A stretch of 64,000 nucleotides of DNA, from the NCBI RefSeq assembly GCF_004795255.1, contig NZ_SSBQ01000002.1, positions 1,490,001 to 1,554,000 of the forward strand. Direction: 5' to 3'. Under the pieces are notes generated by a model. It made no database searches, had not been told where the DNA came from, and saw only the letters and a program-made list of their open reading frames with translations. Each line of letters starts with the position of its first letter. The first letter of the stretch is position 1. Shown here in pieces: positions 48,901 through 56,319 of this stretch. A program made the position numbers and the translations under genes. Source of the stretch: Streptomyces sp. RKND-216. GTDB lineage: Bacteria; Actinomycetota; Actinomycetes; Streptomycetales; Streptomycetaceae.

Positions 48901-50982
48901 TTCGTGCCGGAACCGTTCTCCGGGGAGCCGGGTGCACGCGCGTACCGGACCGGTGACCTGGCACGGAGGGAGGCCGACGGCACGCTCACGTTCCTGGGCC
49001 GCAACGACGACCAGGTGAAGATCCGCGGCCAGCGCGTCGAACCGGCCGCCGTGGAACGCGTGCTGCGTACTCTGCCGGGCGTCGCGGAAGCCGCCGTCGT
49101 CGCGGTACGGAGCGCGGCGACCGGGCGACCGGACCGGCTGCTGGCCTGCGTCGCACCCGGCACGCTCGACCCGCAGGCCCTGCGGAGCGGGCTTCTCGCC
49201 CTGCTGCCCGAACAGCAGGTGCCGGAGGTGTTCCGCCGGGTGCCGGCACTGCCGCGGACCGCGAACGGCAAACTGGACCGGAAGGCGGTCGCGGCGCTTC
49301 CCGACGAGCCGGTCGCCGCCCCGGCCGGTCCGCCGCGGTCCGCCACCGAGCGTGCGGTCGCCGCCGCCTTCACCGAGGTGCTGGGCGCCGAACGCGTCGG
49401 GTCACGGCCCGTCGGCCGGGAGGACGACTTCTTCGCGCGCGGTGGACACTCCCTCCTCGCCGCGCAGTTGGCGGCCCGGCTGCCGCGTCCGGCGGACGGC
49501 CGGGCGGTGCCCCTGCGGCAGGTGCTGGACCTGCGGACGGTGGCGGCGCTGGCCGCCTGGCTGGACGCGTCCGGGGCGGCGCCGTCCGGCGTCGCGCGTT
49601 CCGCACCCGTCCCGGCCGAGCCCGGCGCGGCCGCGCCGGAAACAGGGCCGTACGCCCTCACCGCGGGGCAGGAGTTCGTGTGGCGGCACCAGCAGCGCGA
49701 ACCCGGCACGGCCGCCTACCACATCGGCTTCCACGCCCGGGTGCACGGCCCGCTGGACGAGGTGGCGCTGATCCGCGCTCTCGACGCGCTGACCGCCCGT
49801 CACGCCGCGCTGCGCACCCGGTTCGCCGACGAGGGGAACGGGCCGGTGCAGACGGTGGTCCCGGCCGCGCTGATACCCGTACGCCGGCACGACACCCGCG
49901 GAGCGAAGGCCCCGGTGGCAGCGGCCGAGGAGGCCGCCACCGCCGACCTGCGCGAGCCCTTCGACCTGGCCCAGGGCCCTCCGGTCCGCGCCACGCTCGT
50001 ACGCTGCGGCGCGGACACGTACGTCCTGGGGCTGACGGTGCACCACATCGTCGCCGACGGCTGGACGCTGTCGGTGCTGGAGAACGACCTGGCGCTGCTG
50101 TACAACGCGTTCGCCGCCGGCCGGCTCCCGGAACTCCCCGCACCGGGCGGCTTCCTGGCGCACGCGGCGGCGGAGCGGGCGTATCTGGCCTCCCCCGCCG
50201 CCCGGGAGAGTCTGCGTCACCGGGCCGAACTGCTGGGCGCCGTGCCCACGGCGCTCCCGCTGGCGTGCGACCGGCCACGGCCCGCGGCGTGGTCGCTGGA
50301 GGGTGCCGTGGAGCACTTCGCCCTGCCGCCCGGCGTGGCCGCCGGCGTCCGGCGGCTCGCGGAGGACACCGGCTGCACGGTCTTCATGGTCCTGCTGGCC
50401 GCCGTGCAGCGGTGGCTGGGCGAACTGTCCGGTGCGGAACGCTTCCTGGTGGCGGTGCCGGTCGCCAACCGGAACGACCCGGAGTCGGAGACGGCGGCGG
50501 GCCCGTTCGCGGGCATCGTCCCGGTGCCCGCGGACCTGCGCGGCACACCCGGGTTCCGTACCGTGCTGGGACGCGCCCGGGAGTCGTTCCTGGCCGCGTG
50601 GGAGCACCGCGCCCTGCCGTTCGAGGCGCTGGCGGAGGAGCACGGTGGCGGCGACGAGGGCCGCCCTCCGCTGTGCCAGGCCATGTTCGCGGTGCAGAAC
50701 GTGCCGTCCGCCGCCCACGGGCTCGACGGTCTCCGGGCGGAGCCGCTGTCGCTCGACCGGGGCACCTGCCGCTACGAACTCCACCTGCGCTGCTACGACA
50801 CCCCGGAGGGCATCTCCGGCTGGCTGGAGTACAGCACCGCACTGTTCGAGGCGGAGCCGCTCCGCCTCCGGCTGGCGCGGTTCCTCGCGCTGCTGGACGA
50901 GTCCGTCGCGGAGGCACTGGGCGGCGCACCGGAGCGCGCGGGAGCCCCGGCGGAGGGCCACGACGGGAAGGACGTCCGGTGA
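42919..50982 (+). CDS. NRPS protein: C-A-PCP-C-A-PCP-C, no thioesterase
   Basis: 2687 aa, GTG start overlapping the previous stop; the open frame extends upstream but out of register with the real neighbour. C (about 57-480, HHIAFDG at 194), A (YTSGSTGRPKG near 674), PCP (Ser1083, LGGHSLLA), C (HHVIADG at 1294), A (YTSGSTGRPKG near 1770), PCP (Ser2178, RGGHSLLA) and a last full-length C (about 2245-2660, HHIVADG at 2375). By-eye A codes: first D-D-V-R-K-A-A-V-N (two basic residues, possibly acidic substrate, unassigned), second D-A-R-S-L-A-Q-M-T (unassigned). No epimerization, reductase or TE domain. The terminal C either releases or cyclises the chain, or hands it to another protein. Confidence 0.93.
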   Translation: MTTSLPGPDQDTGRPDQNPGPGPDHADRTRALLAERLARAGRSRERRTLSRGEGPVPAAPQQERILFLQELDPDGTAYHMGFGLRLEGPLDPDALERALRGIERRHEVLRSTYVRRDGREMLVPHEPSFVLRRTALAADGESSGEASATEAEAALRALREAEFHRPFDLRRGPVWRALLVRTGASAHELMLSVHHIAFDGMSVDVFRREMLEGYAAELGRGDHPAGPPVRYADHAAWFRRRLDAGAYRRQLDFWRARLGDRPPALELPADRPRPGRPTRPGGVVRSAVDPDLVAAVRALARETSATPFMVLAACFHALLHRYTGQPDVLVGTPVAGRGAAHAGPLIGLFVNTVVLRAGFRPGLTFRELLEAVREDAAAAFSHQDVPFHHVVEEVGVEPSLAHTPLFQVMFVWNTADSGTAETGGVRARPVPREDPATAKFDLTLEVSEQPGGWELELEYDRELWDEASAARMLGHYLTLARSLVARPGLAVGAPALATEGELREALRDATGEVRDHPGPVDLAAMIAQRAAANGAAVALSMDGAHLTYQDFDRRANRLAHHLRALGAGPEQPVGVLLERSFDLVVAIVAVVRAGAPYLPLDPAHPAERNASVLQDAGARLVVTTAAHASSPDCAVRRADCAAVAVDADAERIAAHPGVWDLPGALPDQLAYVFYTSGSTGRPKGVMVGHRAAHNQIRWQIDRFGLGPGEAVLLKTNITFDDSVVEVFATLASGARLVVADPAGHRDPEYLRTVMAQERVSYVRFVPTMLAALLEHGGDVPLPALRVVKSAGEPLPPELAARCLDTLDAELFNAYGPTETAVNVTAARCLPADPRIAIGHPVDNTRCHVLDAELNPQPVGLPGMLYVGGVQLARGYLGRPGLTADHFVPDPFGPPGSRLYRTGDLVRRREDGGLEYLGRADRQVKIRGTRIELGEIEAVLGEHPSVNQAVVTARNDGPDGPRLVAYVLPGTAAAPTARELRGALTRRLPAYMMPAAFVVLDAFPQLPSGKVDRRNLPAPEAVRGGAGPGAGATGRESRLSGDAPHEPPSGDVERRLAAIWAETLGLATGEVGRHDGFFHLGGHSLLAVQAVFAVRERLDRQVPLRLLFEAPTVAGFAERLAETADAATAPEDSASGHHRRDPGGPAAEPPGRARVVRRPPGAREVSAAEARIWFADQLDPGDPAYNLPVVCRLHGPVDLSALRDALRSLPRAHEALRTSFPGVDGRPVREVADHVELPLRTVDLRDRGSADRDTALHEVLTGESGTRFDLGRGPLARAAVVRIADEEAVLALTVHHVIADGWSARVLMEDLAAAYRGGRSASPAAGRTLGAGDYATWQRHVLSDEVRAAEADHWRERLTGASGQDLPADRPRSTGGAGSAGSAHRFTLPDGPCARVRELADQEHCTPFVVLLSAYAALLARHCGTGEVTLTLPVADRERPELARVVGLLLNTVALRLPVREQWTFRHLVREVRDVVLDAWEHRLLPFDEVVDAAGLDGRELTRHSVSMDPVTVGSLPFADGVRLVPEPFTPDHAKADLALFLEEDDRKGLAGWLVHRADVLDPGRVARMAGHLLTLLDRGTASPSARLGTLSLISPGERRALAPGTPEPYRSRPGTLHGMVLDQIARTPDATAVVSGEEALTYRRLGARACRLAGRLTAHGVRPGSLVGIGLGRGVQQPVAVLAVLLTGAAYVAVDPRHPQRRLRELLADSGAGLLVTDRPWADAFDSAGPPALVLGDDDAAGDSSDDAGEAPVPQTAGRVPPGALAYLAYTSGSTGRPKGVRTSHGAAAAYLRDYLGDRFGLGTEDTVLQLAGLSFDASVRDLLGPLTTGARVVLPDDDQAADPEALVTALDRHGATCLLSVVPTLLRALLSAAEARRSAGSRPGARLRLVLTAGEPLDTADCARAGAAFTGRPSVVDQYGPTEGTMTTTCMPVPPGEGAAGPVPIGPPVAGARLWVVDPYGELAPVGVPGEVWIGGARLADGYHGQPGLTADRFVPEPFSGEPGARAYRTGDLARREADGTLTFLGRNDDQVKIRGQRVEPAAVERVLRTLPGVAEAAVVAVRSAATGRPDRLLACVAPGTLDPQALRSGLLALLPEQQVPEVFRRVPALPRTANGKLDRKAVAALPDEPVAAPAGPPRSATERAVAAAFTEVLGAERVGSRPVGREDDFFARGGHSLLAAQLAARLPRPADGRAVPLRQVLDLRTVAALAAWLDASGAAPSGVARSAPVPAEPGAAAPETGPYALTAGQEFVWRHQQREPGTAAYHIGFHARVHGPLDEVALIRALDALTARHAALRTRFADEGNGPVQTVVPAALIPVRRHDTRGAKAPVAAAEEAATADLREPFDLAQGPPVRATLVRCGADTYVLGLTVHHIVADGWTLSVLENDLALLYNAFAAGRLPELPAPGGFLAHAAAERAYLASPAARESLRHRAELLGAVPTALPLACDRPRPAAWSLEGAVEHFALPPGVAAGVRRLAEDTGCTVFMVLLAAVQRWLGELSGAERFLVAVPVANRNDPESETAAGPFAGIVPVPADLRGTPGFRTVLGRARESFLAAWEHRALPFEALAEEHGGGDEGRPPLCQAMFAVQNVPSAAHGLDGLRAEPLSLDRGTCRYELHLRCYDTPEGISGWLEYSTALFEAEPLRLRLARFLALLDESVAEALGGAPERAGAPAEGHDGKDVR

Positions 50983-52271
50983 GGGTCTTCAACCTGGTCT
51001 GGGCCGGTCAGGCGGCGTCCATGATCGGCACCGCGATGACCGTCTTCGGCCTGGGCGTCTGGGTGTTCCTGGAGACGGGCTCGCCGACGGCGTTCACCAC
51101 CCTGGTGATGGCGGGGTCGCTGCCCGGCCTGCTGATGCTCCCCTTCGCGGGCGTCCTGGTGGACCGCTGGGACCGCCGGCGGGTCATGCTGGTCAGCGAC
51201 CTCGGAACGGCCGTGCTGCCGCTCGCCGTCCTCGCGCTGCTCTCCGCCGGCGCGCTGGAACTGTGGCACCTGTACCCGCTGGTCGCCGCGGCCTCGGCGT
51301 GCAAGGCGTTCCAGTGGCCCGCCTTCTCCAGCCTGGTGTCCCAGGTCGTCGGCAAGGACGATCTGAGCAAGGCCAACGCGCGGGTCGGGCTCGCGGAGGC
51401 GGGCGGACTGGTCCTCGGCGACCTGCTGGCCGGAGCGCTGTACGGCGTGGTGGGCCTGGAGGGCCTGCTGCTGGTCGACCTGGCCACCTTCGGCCTCGCC
51501 GGCACCGCCACGCTCGCCTCCTTCCGGCTGCTGCCGCCCCTGCCGCCGGCGCGCACCGGCGGCGACCGGCGCGGGCCCCGGGCGCTGGGCGAGGAGATGG
51601 CGGAAGGCCTGCGCTTCATCCGGCAGCGCCCCGGGCTGCTGGGGTTGCTCGTCTTCTTCGCGGCCAACAACCTGCTGATGGAGATGTCGCTGGTCCTGGT
51701 GGCGCCCCTCGTCCTCGGCGCCCACGCCCCTTCGGCGCTGGGCGTGGTGAACGCTGTCGGCGCCGTGGGCATGATCGTGGTCAGCGCGCTGCTGAGCGTC
51801 GTCCGGCTCCCCCGCGGACTCGTGCGCACCGTCTTCGCGGTCACCCTGCTACACGGGTGCCTGCTGCTGCTCATGGGCGCGCATCCGGCGCTGTGGATGC
51901 TCGGCCTCGGCCTCTTCGGCATCCTCGGCGGCTACGCCGTGACCAACGCGGTGACGCCGACGCTGTGGCAGCAGAAGACGCCGACGGAGATCCAGGGGCG
52001 CGTCTTCGCCGTCCGGCGGATGATCGCCTGGTCCGCCGAGCCGGTGGCCTACGGTCTCGCAGGGCCGCTCGCGCTCCACGTCGGCGGCCCACTGGCCGGG
52101 GCGGCCCCCTGGGAGACGGCCACCGGGACGGGAGCGGGCATCGCCATGATCCTGCTGCTGGCCGGACCGCTGCTGCTGGTGGTGGCCGCTTTCGCCTACG
52201 CCCGGCCCCGCGTGCGCCACCTGGAACACGAACTGCCCGACGTGGCGCGGGCGGAGCCCGCCGCGACCTGA
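50979..52271 (+). CDS. MFS exporter (EntS-like)
   Basis: 430 aa, GTG overlapping the NRPS stop (GTGA). Roughly twelve hydrophobic helices. The MFS motif A region between TM2 and TM3 reads AGVLVDRWDRRRVMLVSDLG, and GYAVTNAVTPTLWQQKTPTEIQGR is typical of the MFS_3/enterobactin-exporter group. Translational coupling to the NRPS makes it the likely exporter, or self-protection pump, for the cluster product. Confidence 0.9.
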   Translation: MRVFNLVWAGQAASMIGTAMTVFGLGVWVFLETGSPTAFTTLVMAGSLPGLLMLPFAGVLVDRWDRRRVMLVSDLGTAVLPLAVLALLSAGALELWHLYPLVAAASACKAFQWPAFSSLVSQVVGKDDLSKANARVGLAEAGGLVLGDLLAGALYGVVGLEGLLLVDLATFGLAGTATLASFRLLPPLPPARTGGDRRGPRALGEEMAEGLRFIRQRPGLLGLLVFFAANNLLMEMSLVLVAPLVLGAHAPSALGVVNAVGAVGMIVVSALLSVVRLPRGLVRTVFAVTLLHGCLLLLMGAHPALWMLGLGLFGILGGYAVTNAVTPTLWQQKTPTEIQGRVFAVRRMIAWSAEPVAYGLAGPLALHVGGPLAGAAPWETATGTGAGIAMILLLAGPLLLVVAAFAYARPRVRHLEHELPDVARAEPAAT

Positions 52272-52351
52272 CCCCGCCGATCCCGGCTCCGGCCTCCGCA
52301 ACGGCCCGGCGGGCCGTGCCCGCCACCCCTCGACGACGAAGGAGCGCACCG

Positions 52352-52561
52352 ATGGACGACACCCAGGACCACCGCGGCTACCAGGTGGTTCTCAACGACG
52401 AGGAGCAGTACTCGGTATGGCCCGCGGACCGCGGCCTCCCGGCCGGGTGGCGGGCCGAGGGCACCACCGGTGACCGGGAGGAGTGCCTGCGCCACATCGA
52501 CGCGGTGTGGACCGACATGCGGCCGCTCGGACTCCGCCGGCAGCTCGACGGAACGGCCTGA
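52352..52561 (+). CDS. Stand-alone MbtH-like protein
   Basis: 69 aa with every MbtH hallmark: LNDEEQYSVWPADRGLPAGW, EECLRHIDAVWTDMRPLGLR, including the three conserved Trp. It binds NRPS A domains and is needed for their folding or activity. Good GAAGGAG site 7 nt upstream of the ATG; 80 bp after the MFS gene with no clear terminator between. Unlike the copy fused to the FAAL, it looks fully functional. Last gene confidently in the cluster. Confidence 0.95.
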   Translation: MDDTQDHRGYQVVLNDEEQYSVWPADRGLPAGWRAEGTTGDREECLRHIDAVWTDMRPLGLRRQLDGTA

Positions 52562-52662
52562 CGGAACGGCCACGCACCGCTGGAGGAAGGCACACGCCAC
52601 CCGGCGGCAGTTCGGCGGAACGACCGATGGGCGGGGCGCCGGGCTGCTCCTACGGTGGACGG

Positions 52663-53382
52663 ATGGGACAGAACCGCCCGTACCGGCCGGTCGGCTCGTT
52701 CGACGCGGTCGCCGCCCGCCGCCTGCGCCAGGCGCTGGGCATGACGCCCGCCCACGTCGCACACGGCATGTGGGCGGCGTTCGGGCTACGCGTTCCGCCG
52801 CACACGGTCCTCGCCTGGGAGGAGGGCGACGGCGTCCCCGGCGACGACGAACTCCCGGCGCTGGCGGGCGCGTTGTGGTGTGCGCCGGGCGACCTGCTGG
52901 GCGAGCCGCAGACGCTGCGGCAGCACCGGATGGCGGCCGGCATGGCCGTCTTTGACCTGGCGCTGCTGATCGGCATGGCCCCGGCGGTCTACGAACGGAT
53001 GGAGCAGGCCGGGCACTGGGACGGCGACGACCGGCAGGCCGCGGCGCTCGCCCGCGCGCTGCGGCTCCCGCCGGACGCGGCACTGGACCTCACCGGCCGC
53101 TCCGCGCACCTCGCCGAGCTGCTGCGCTCCGCCGTCACCACGCGCTGGCAGTCCTACGCCGGACGCGTCGCCGACCTGGTGCCCCTGGAGCGGAGCCGTC
53201 TGGAGGACGCGCTGCGCGACCTGCACCGCGCCTACCAGTCCGCGACCGCCGGCTCGCTCCACTGGGGCGGCGCCGGCTCCGGCCGCCCCGACGACTCCGC
53301 GACCCTCTCCGCCGACTTCCTCGACGGCATCCTGGAGCGGTTCTGGGAACGCGCCGGTATCACCGGCGCGGATCGGGGATGA
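52663..53382 (+). CDS. Helix-turn-helix (XRE-like) regulatory protein
   Basis: 239 aa. Two Cro/CI-like HTH units by eye: residues about 15-80 (ARRLRQALGMTPAHVAHGMW, TVLAWEEGDG) and 85-140 (LRQHRMAAGMAVFDLALLIG, YERMEQAG). The C-terminal 100 residues are helical with no recognised domain. Probably DNA-binding; target unknown. It lies 101 bp after the MbtH gene and could regulate the cluster, or could be part of the conserved flank. The stop overlaps the lipoprotein start. Confidence 0.75.
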   Translation: MGQNRPYRPVGSFDAVAARRLRQALGMTPAHVAHGMWAAFGLRVPPHTVLAWEEGDGVPGDDELPALAGALWCAPGDLLGEPQTLRQHRMAAGMAVFDLALLIGMAPAVYERMEQAGHWDGDDRQAAALARALRLPPDAALDLTGRSAHLAELLRSAVTTRWQSYAGRVADLVPLERSRLEDALRDLHRAYQSATAGSLHWGGAGSGRPDDSATLSADFLDGILERFWERAGITGADRG

Positions 53383-53801
53383 TGATCCACATGCTCCGGA
53401 CACTGCGCACGGCGGGCCCGGCCTGCCTTTTGACCGTCACCCTGCTCTCCGGCTGCGGTCCGGACGAGCCGTCGGCGTCCGACCGCTCCTCCCGACCTGC
53501 GGGCCCGACGGCCACCACGACCGCCGCCCCGGAGGCGGCGGCCCGGCTGGCGGGCCGCTTCCACGAAGCGGGCGGTCCCGCGGACGTCTACGGCATCGAG
53601 GTCACCGACGGGCCCGGCGACGCGCCGCTCGTCGTCGTCCGGACGCACGGCACCGACGACGCCGCGACCTTCGAGGAGCTGAAGACCTCGCTCACCGGGT
53701 TCCTGGCGCGCGAGGAGGGCGTACCGCTCCAGGAGGGCTACCTGCTGGACGTCTACGGCCCGGACGGGTCGCTGCGGCACAGGCTGGACGCCCGGCCCTG
53801 A
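53379..53801 (+). CDS. Small putative lipoprotein
   Basis: 140 aa. Signal sequence with lipobox LLSGCG, then a Ser/Thr/Pro/Ala linker and a compact C-terminal domain (about 50-140) with no recognised family. ATG overlaps the TGA of the HTH gene (ATGATGAT); starts at 53382 or 53391 are equally possible. Function unknown; presumably membrane-anchored outside the cell. Confidence 0.7.
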   Translation: MMIHMLRTLRTAGPACLLTVTLLSGCGPDEPSASDRSSRPAGPTATTTAAPEAAARLAGRFHEAGGPADVYGIEVTDGPGDAPLVVVRTHGTDDAATFEELKTSLTGFLAREEGVPLQEGYLLDVYGPDGSLRHRLDARP

Positions 53802-53824
53802 CCCTGTTCCGGGGCGGGAGCGGG

Positions 53825-54595
53825 TCAGCCGGTGACGCGGTGCACCTTGTGCTGCGCGGCCTGGGCGCGGGGGCGCACGACGAGCAGGTCGACGTTGACG
53901 TGCGGCGGCCGCGAGGCCGTCCACGCGATGGTGTCCGCGACGTCCTCCGCCGTCAGCGGGTCCGGCACGCCGTCGTACACGGCTGCGGCCCGGTCGGCGT
54001 CGCCGCGCATCCGGTTGAGCGCGAACTCGTCGGTGCGCACCATGCCCGGCGCGATCTCCACCACCCGCACCGGGCGTCCGCACAGCTCCAGCCGCAGCGT
54101 GGCGGCCAGCGCGTGCTCACCGTGCTTGGCGGCGGCGTAGCCGCCCCCGCCCTCGTAGGCGACGAACGCGGCCGTCGAGGACAGCACGATCACCGTGCCC
54201 TCCGCGGCCTCCAGCCGGGGCAGCAGCGCCTGGGTGACGTGCAGCGTGCCCAGGACGTTGACCTCGTACATGGTGCGCCAGTCGTCCGGGTCGGTGGCGT
54301 CGACGTGCTCGGTGCCGAGCGCCCCGCCCGCGTTGTTGACCAGCAGCGTCAGCGGGCGGTCGCCGAGGGCGTCGGCGAAGGCGCGGACGGCGGCGCGGTC
54401 GGTGACGTCCAGCGCACGCGCCTCCGCGCTGCCGCCGGCGTCGGCGATCTCGCGCGCCACGGCCTCGATGCGCTCGGTGCGGCGCCCGGCCAGCACCACA
54501 TGGTGGCCCTCGGCGGCCAGCCGGCGTGCGGTCGCGGCGCCGATGCCGCTGCCGGCACCGGTGACGACGGCGGTGGGGAACACGTGCTCGGTCAT
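53825..54595 (-). CDS. SDR-family NAD(P)-dependent oxidoreductase
   Basis: 256 aa from ATG at 54595 (GAGGG 6 nt upstream); a TTG at 54601 is in frame but less likely. Classical short-chain dehydrogenase: cofactor motif VTGAGSGIGAATARRLA, NNAGG, catalytic Ser in VLSSTAAFVAYEG and YAAAK (Tyr/Lys). Arg residues after the second strand (LAGRRTERI) suggest NADPH. Substrate unknown. Two bases separate it from the PaaI-like gene upstream, so they form an operon. Convergent with the lipoprotein gene (23-bp gap). Confidence 0.9.
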   Translation of the reverse strand: MTEHVFPTAVVTGAGSGIGAATARRLAAEGHHVVLAGRRTERIEAVAREIADAGGSAEARALDVTDRAAVRAFADALGDRPLTLLVNNAGGALGTEHVDATDPDDWRTMYEVNVLGTLHVTQALLPRLEAAEGTVIVLSSTAAFVAYEGGGGYAAAKHGEHALAATLRLELCGRPVRVVEIAPGMVRTDEFALNRMRGDADRAAAVYDGVPDPLTAEDVADTIAWTASRPPHVNVDLLVVRPRAQAAQHKVHRVTG

Positions 54596-54597
54596 GA

Positions 54598-55008
54598 TCA
54601 ACCCTCGGTGGTGCGCTGGATCGTACGGCTGCGGCCCCGGAACTCGGCGACCACCTCGTCACCACGCAGCACGGTGACGTCGTAGACGCCACTGCGGCCG
54701 AAGCGGGTGCGTTCGGTGGCGACGGCGGTGAGCACGTCGCCCTCCTTCGCGGACGTCGTGAACGTGATGTCCGCGCCCGCCGCGACGGTGACCGGGCCGT
54801 GGCTGTTGCAGGCGCAGGCGAACGCGGTGTCCGCGAGCGTGAACACGAACCCTCCGTGCGCGATGCCGTGCCCGTTGACCATGGCGTCGGTGACGGTCAT
54901 CCGCACCCGCGCGGCACCGTCCCCGGCCTCCAGCAGCTCCATCCCGAGCCGCCGCGAGGCGTCGTCCGCCTCGAACATCCGGTGCGCCGCGTTCCGCTCT
55001 CCGCCCAT
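54598..55008 (-). CDS. paaI: PaaI-family hotdog-fold acyl-CoA thioesterase
   Basis: 136 aa. Hotdog domain with GHGIAHGGFVFTLADTAFA (PaaI catalytic/binding region, AHGG) and VTVAAGADITFTTSAKEGDV. Full length for the family, which hydrolyses hydroxyphenylacetyl-CoA and similar thioesters. No other phenylacetate genes are nearby, so the substrate may differ. Upstream partner of the SDR gene. The symbol is by family similarity. Confidence 0.85.
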   Translation of the reverse strand: MGGERNAAHRMFEADDASRRLGMELLEAGDGAARVRMTVTDAMVNGHGIAHGGFVFTLADTAFACACNSHGPVTVAAGADITFTTSAKEGDVLTAVATERTRFGRSGVYDVTVLRGDEVVAEFRGRSRTIQRTTEG

Positions 55009-55039
55009 CCGCCGATCGTAACCGCCGTCAGGTGGCGGA

Positions 55040-56065
55040 TCAGAAGACGGCTTCGGTCTCGTCCATGCGGTGCTGCGGGACGCGCTTGAGCTCGGAGACG
55101 CCGTCGGCCAGCGGGACCATCACGATGTCGGTGCCGCGCAGCGCCGTCATCCGGCCGAACTCGCCGCGGTGGGCGGCCTCCACGGCGTGCCAGCCGAAGC
55201 GGGTGGCGAGCACCCGGTCGTACGCGGTCGGGGTGCCGCCACGCTGGACGTGGCCCAGGATGACCGGCTTGGCCTCCTTGCCGACGCGATGCTCCAGTTC
55301 GATCGCGAGGCGGTTGCCGATACCGGCGAAGCGCTCGTGGCCGTACTGGTCGATGACGCCCTTCTCGTACGGCATGGAGCCCTCGGCGGGGTGCGCGCCC
55401 TCGGCGACGCAGATGAGGGCGAACTTCTTGCCGCGCGCGAAGCGTTCTTCGACCATCTTGGCGAGTTCGTCGACCTCGAAGGGGCGCTCCGGGACACAGA
55501 TGGCGTGCGCACCGGCGGCCATGCCGGCCTCCAGGGCGATCCAGCCCGCGTGGCGGCCCATCACCTCGACGACCATCACGCGCTGGTGCGACTCGGCGGT
55601 GGTCTTGAGGCGGTCCATGGCCTCCGTGGCGACGCCCACCGCCGTGTCGAAGCCGAAGGTGCGGTCGGTGGCGGAGATGTCGTTGTCGATCGTCTTGGGG
55701 ACGCCGACCACCGGCAGGCCCGCGTCGGCGAGCATCCGCGCGGCGGTGAGGGTGCCCTCGCCGCCGATGGGGACGAGGGCGTCGAGCGCGAGGCGGGCGA
55801 TGAGCTCCTCGGAGTTCTCGCACGCCTCGGCGAGCCGGGCGCGCTCCAGCCGCGAGGAGCCGAGGATGGTGCCGCCGCGTGCCAGGATGCCGCTGACGGA
55901 TTCCAGGTCGAGTTCGCGGTACCGGCCGTCGAGGAGGCCCTTGAAGCCGTCCTCGAAGCCGATGACCTGGTCGCCCCGGTCGGCCACGGCACGGTGGACG
56001 ACGGACCGGATCACGGCGTTCAGACCGGGGCAGTCGCCGCCCGCGGTGAGGACTCCGATGCGCAT
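55040..56065 (-). CDS. pfkA: 6-phosphofructokinase
   Basis: 341 aa, actinobacterial phosphofructokinase. N-terminal MRIGVLTAGGDCPGLNAVIR binds nucleotide; GGTILGSSR, IGGEGTLTAARMLAD, TIDNDISATDRTFGFDTA (PFK active site) and MVVEVMGRHAGWIA are all present, as is QRGGTPTAYDRVLATRFG. The GGDG position reads GGEGT, as in several actinobacterial enzymes, and the G104 equivalent (AGGDCPG) supports ATP rather than pyrophosphate use, with limited certainty. Start has AGGAAG upstream. Divergent from pta across 254 bp. Confidence 0.94.
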   Translation of the reverse strand: MRIGVLTAGGDCPGLNAVIRSVVHRAVADRGDQVIGFEDGFKGLLDGRYRELDLESVSGILARGGTILGSSRLERARLAEACENSEELIARLALDALVPIGGEGTLTAARMLADAGLPVVGVPKTIDNDISATDRTFGFDTAVGVATEAMDRLKTTAESHQRVMVVEVMGRHAGWIALEAGMAAGAHAICVPERPFEVDELAKMVEERFARGKKFALICVAEGAHPAEGSMPYEKGVIDQYGHERFAGIGNRLAIELEHRVGKEAKPVILGHVQRGGTPTAYDRVLATRFGWHAVEAAHRGEFGRMTALRGTDIVMVPLADGVSELKRVPQHRMDETEAVF

Positions 56066-56229
56066 GAGCTTCGCTTCCTGCTCGCTGGATCACGCTGGCG
56101 GCTGTGGCAGCGTCGGGTGCTTGGGCGGTGGGATTGTTTCACGAGTTGAACGCAGGGGGCACATCCCTGTCCGGCATACGGTCCGGTAGTCGCTCCGTGA
56201 CGCACCCGGCGCGACGGGCCGTGCGGTTG

Positions 56230-56241
56230 CGGTCCAGACCG
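56230..56241. promoter_or_regulatory. DasR-like dyad upstream of pta
   Basis: CGGTCCAGACCG is a 12-bp dyad whose GGTCCAGACC core differs by one base from the GGTCTAGACC core of DasR (GntR/HutC) sites. It is 79 bp upstream of the pta start in the pfkA/pta gap. Weak evidence. Confidence 0.3.
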
Positions 56242-56319
56242 TCAACACTGTCAGGAGCAGGGTTCCCCGCGCCGGCGCGGCCGCGAGGCGCACGACACGG
56301 ACGACGAGGGAGAGCACGC

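Noticed and set aside
54598..55008. PaaI thioesterase as the missing release enzyme of the NRPS cluster
   Set aside because: It is a hotdog acyl-CoA thioesterase paired with an SDR on the opposite strand, not an alpha/beta-hydrolase TE.
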